From contig CAMLXE010000109.1 of assembly GCA_946490455.1 (NCBI GenBank), forward strand, positions 1 through 6,460: DNA of 6,460 nucleotides, read 5' to 3'. Under the pieces are notes generated by a model, which was not told the DNA's origin, ran no database searches, and worked only from the letters and a program-made list of their open reading frames with translations. The DNA is from an uncultured Desulfovibrio sp. (GTDB lineage: Bacteria; Desulfobacterota; Desulfovibrionia; Desulfovibrionales; Desulfovibrionaceae). Shown in pieces: positions 5,816 through 6,460 of this stretch (within the stretch, counting starts at the first letter, position 1; each line of letters starts with the position of its first letter). The position numbers and the translations under genes are program-made.

Positions 5816-5980
5816 TAGCTTCTCTGGACCTGGGCTGTCCGATGCTTTGCGTTCCTTTCCCCAGTATTGTTCTCTTCCCTGCTCTGGCGGGCCTGTCAGG
5901 GCCACAGGCGGTCCAGGGCATTCCGGTCGCGAATCGGCTGTGACCGGACCGGCAGAGGGAGAGCCTCTTTCGCGCTCAGA
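5816..5980. other. gene-free region with two further hairpins
   Basis: No convincing gene is seen on either strand between the convergent fmdE and IHF-like genes. GCCTGT (5891-5896) pairs with ACAGGC (5904-5909). TCCGGTC (5922-5928) pairs with GACCGGA (5942-5948). Neither is followed by a T run. I see no tRNA, SRP RNA or tmRNA features. A small structured RNA cannot be excluded. Confidence 0.45.
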
Positions 5981-6007
5981 AATAAAAAAAGCCGGAAAAA
6001 TTCCGGC
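5981..6007 (-). terminator. intrinsic terminator of the IHF-like gene
   Basis: On the minus strand GCCGGAA (6007-6001) pairs with TTCCGGC (5997-5991) over 7 bp with a 3-base loop. The stem is followed at once by seven T (5990-5984) and then ATT. This is a classical Rho-independent terminator, about 85 bases past the stop codon of the IHF-like gene. Confidence 0.88.
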
Positions 6008-6059
6008 AGGACCGTATCAGAAACGGGAGCTATTTCTGTTCGGTCCGATTTGGTGAACA

Positions 6060-6094
6060 GGAGGAAGGGGGGAGACCCTTCCTCCATTATTTTA
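6060..6094 (+). terminator. 10-bp hairpin at the end of the IHF-like gene, possible plus-strand terminator
   Basis: GGAGGAAGGG (6060-6069) and CCCTTCCTCC (6076-6085) form a perfect 10-bp stem with a 6-base loop. In plus direction it is followed by ATTATTTTA, so it could stop plus-strand read-through before the convergent gene. In the minus-strand mRNA it lies just after the stop codon without a following U run, where it could protect the 3' end. Confidence 0.5.
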
Positions 6095-6397
6095 CTCTTC
6101 GTCAAATTCCTCGCCGTTCAGTTCGGCACGGAACTTTCTGGAAAGACGAAACACGACAACTTTTCTCGGAGGCAGCGTGATGGCTTCGTCAGTCTGTGGA
6201 TTGCGACCCTTTCTTGCGTCCTTTCCATAGGCTTCAAACTTGCCAAAACCACTGATCAGCAATGCACTGTCCTCTTTGATGGCCTTTTTCATGAGCCCAA
6301 GCAGAATTTCAACCGTGTTCTTGACATCAGCCCGATTTTGTTCGGTCTTTTCATAAATGGCTTCAACGATGTCTGCCTTTGTGAGGGCTCTGTTCAT
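6092..6397 (-). CDS. HU/IHF-family DNA-bending protein (IHF-alpha-like)
   Basis: 101 residues, in the normal range of 90-100. A small dimeric nucleoid protein that bends DNA. Visible landmarks: N-terminal helices starting ALTKADIVEAIYEKT, the core ISGFGKFEAYGKDARKGRNP (48-67) with Pro67 at the tip of the DNA-intercalating arm, and ITLPPRKVVVFRLSRKFRAEL (73-93) forming the return strand and last helix. The VVVFR segment and acidic tail (NGEEFDEE) resemble IHF alpha more than HU, but subunit type cannot be fixed from sequence reading alone. The ATG (6397-6395) has GGAGG (6408-6404) 6 bases upstream. It is convergent to the transporter operon, with its own terminator at 5981-6007. A perfect inverted repeat in the leader may serve control. 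Confidence 0.94.
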   Translation of the reverse strand: MNRALTKADIVEAIYEKTEQNRADVKNTVEILLGLMKKAIKEDSALLISGFGKFEAYGKDARKGRNPQTDEAITLPPRKVVVFRLSRKFRAELNGEEFDEE

Positions 6398-6410
6398 GTT
6401 ATTCCTCCCT

Positions 6411-6436
6411 GTTCTTTCGGAATCCTGCGAAAGAAC
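6411..6436. promoter_or_regulatory. perfect inverted repeat in the IHF-like gene leader
   Basis: GTTCTTTCG (6411-6419) and CGAAAGAAC (6428-6436) form a perfect 9-bp inverted repeat with an 8-base spacer. It ends 2 bases upstream of the GGAGG ribosome binding site of the minus-strand gene. It could be an RNA hairpin affecting translation or an operator. No promoter for the gene could be placed confidently in the remaining 24 bases. Confidence 0.5.
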
Positions 6437-6460
6437 AACTGCACTATTTCCACCTTCAGG

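Noticed and set aside
5073..5921. Long minus-strand open frame opposite fmdE
   Set aside because: No domain is visible, and the plus strand carries a clear FmdE-family gene.
5816..5980. tRNA, SRP RNA or tmRNA between fmdE and the IHF-like gene
   Set aside because: CGCGAAT at 5928-5934 vaguely recalls a T-loop, but no acceptor or anticodon arms fit, and the SRP signature tetraloop region is absent.

Overview
The window looks like chromosomal DNA of a GC-rich Gram-negative bacterium. My best guess is a deltaproteobacterial sulfate reducer or relative (Desulfovibrionaceae type). The guess rests on three family-level points: a stand-alone FmdE-family protein joined to a FecCD-type importer, an AroQ with an HGVNLNMFG amino end, and a Tat-type signal peptide. 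It is not based on a marker gene. No mobile element, CRISPR array, tRNA or rRNA was found.

Left edge, minus strand (1-250, promoter 318-346): the 5' end of a gene that runs off the window. It encodes a twin-arginine (Tat) signal peptide followed by perfect-length 15-residue repeats of the type RPEPPRxDGRPGPGG. It has a strong ribosome binding site, a near-consensus sigma-70 promoter with 17-base spacing, and an inverted repeat just upstream of the -35. Next comes about 520 bases with no convincing gene, which serves both this gene and the divergent aroQ.

769-1874, plus strand: a two-gene unit of type II 3-dehydroquinate dehydratase (aroQ, shikimate pathway) and a small cytoplasmic SGNH/GDSL hydrolase. 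It is closed by a 12-bp perfect terminator hairpin.

1875-5815, plus strand: the main operon. It encodes a periplasmic binding protein of the iron-chelate/cobalamin class, a FecCD-type permease, its ABC ATPase, and an FmdE-family protein with a C-terminal zinc ribbon. The genes are tightly packed (22-base gap, 8-base overlap, 44-base gap). The upstream region has a possible promoter overlapped by nested inverted repeats. Together the first three genes should import a metal or metal chelate. The FmdE protein is probably its cytoplasmic partner, a metal-binding or metal-processing protein. The substrate cannot be read from the sequence; ferric chelate, heme, cobalamin and molybdate/tungstate all remain possible.

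5754-6460: a convergent intergenic region with several hairpins, including a clear terminator for the minus-strand gene. Then comes a minus-strand HU/IHF-family DNA-bending protein (IHF-alpha-like), whose leader carries a perfect 9-bp inverted repeat directly upstream of the ribosome binding site.
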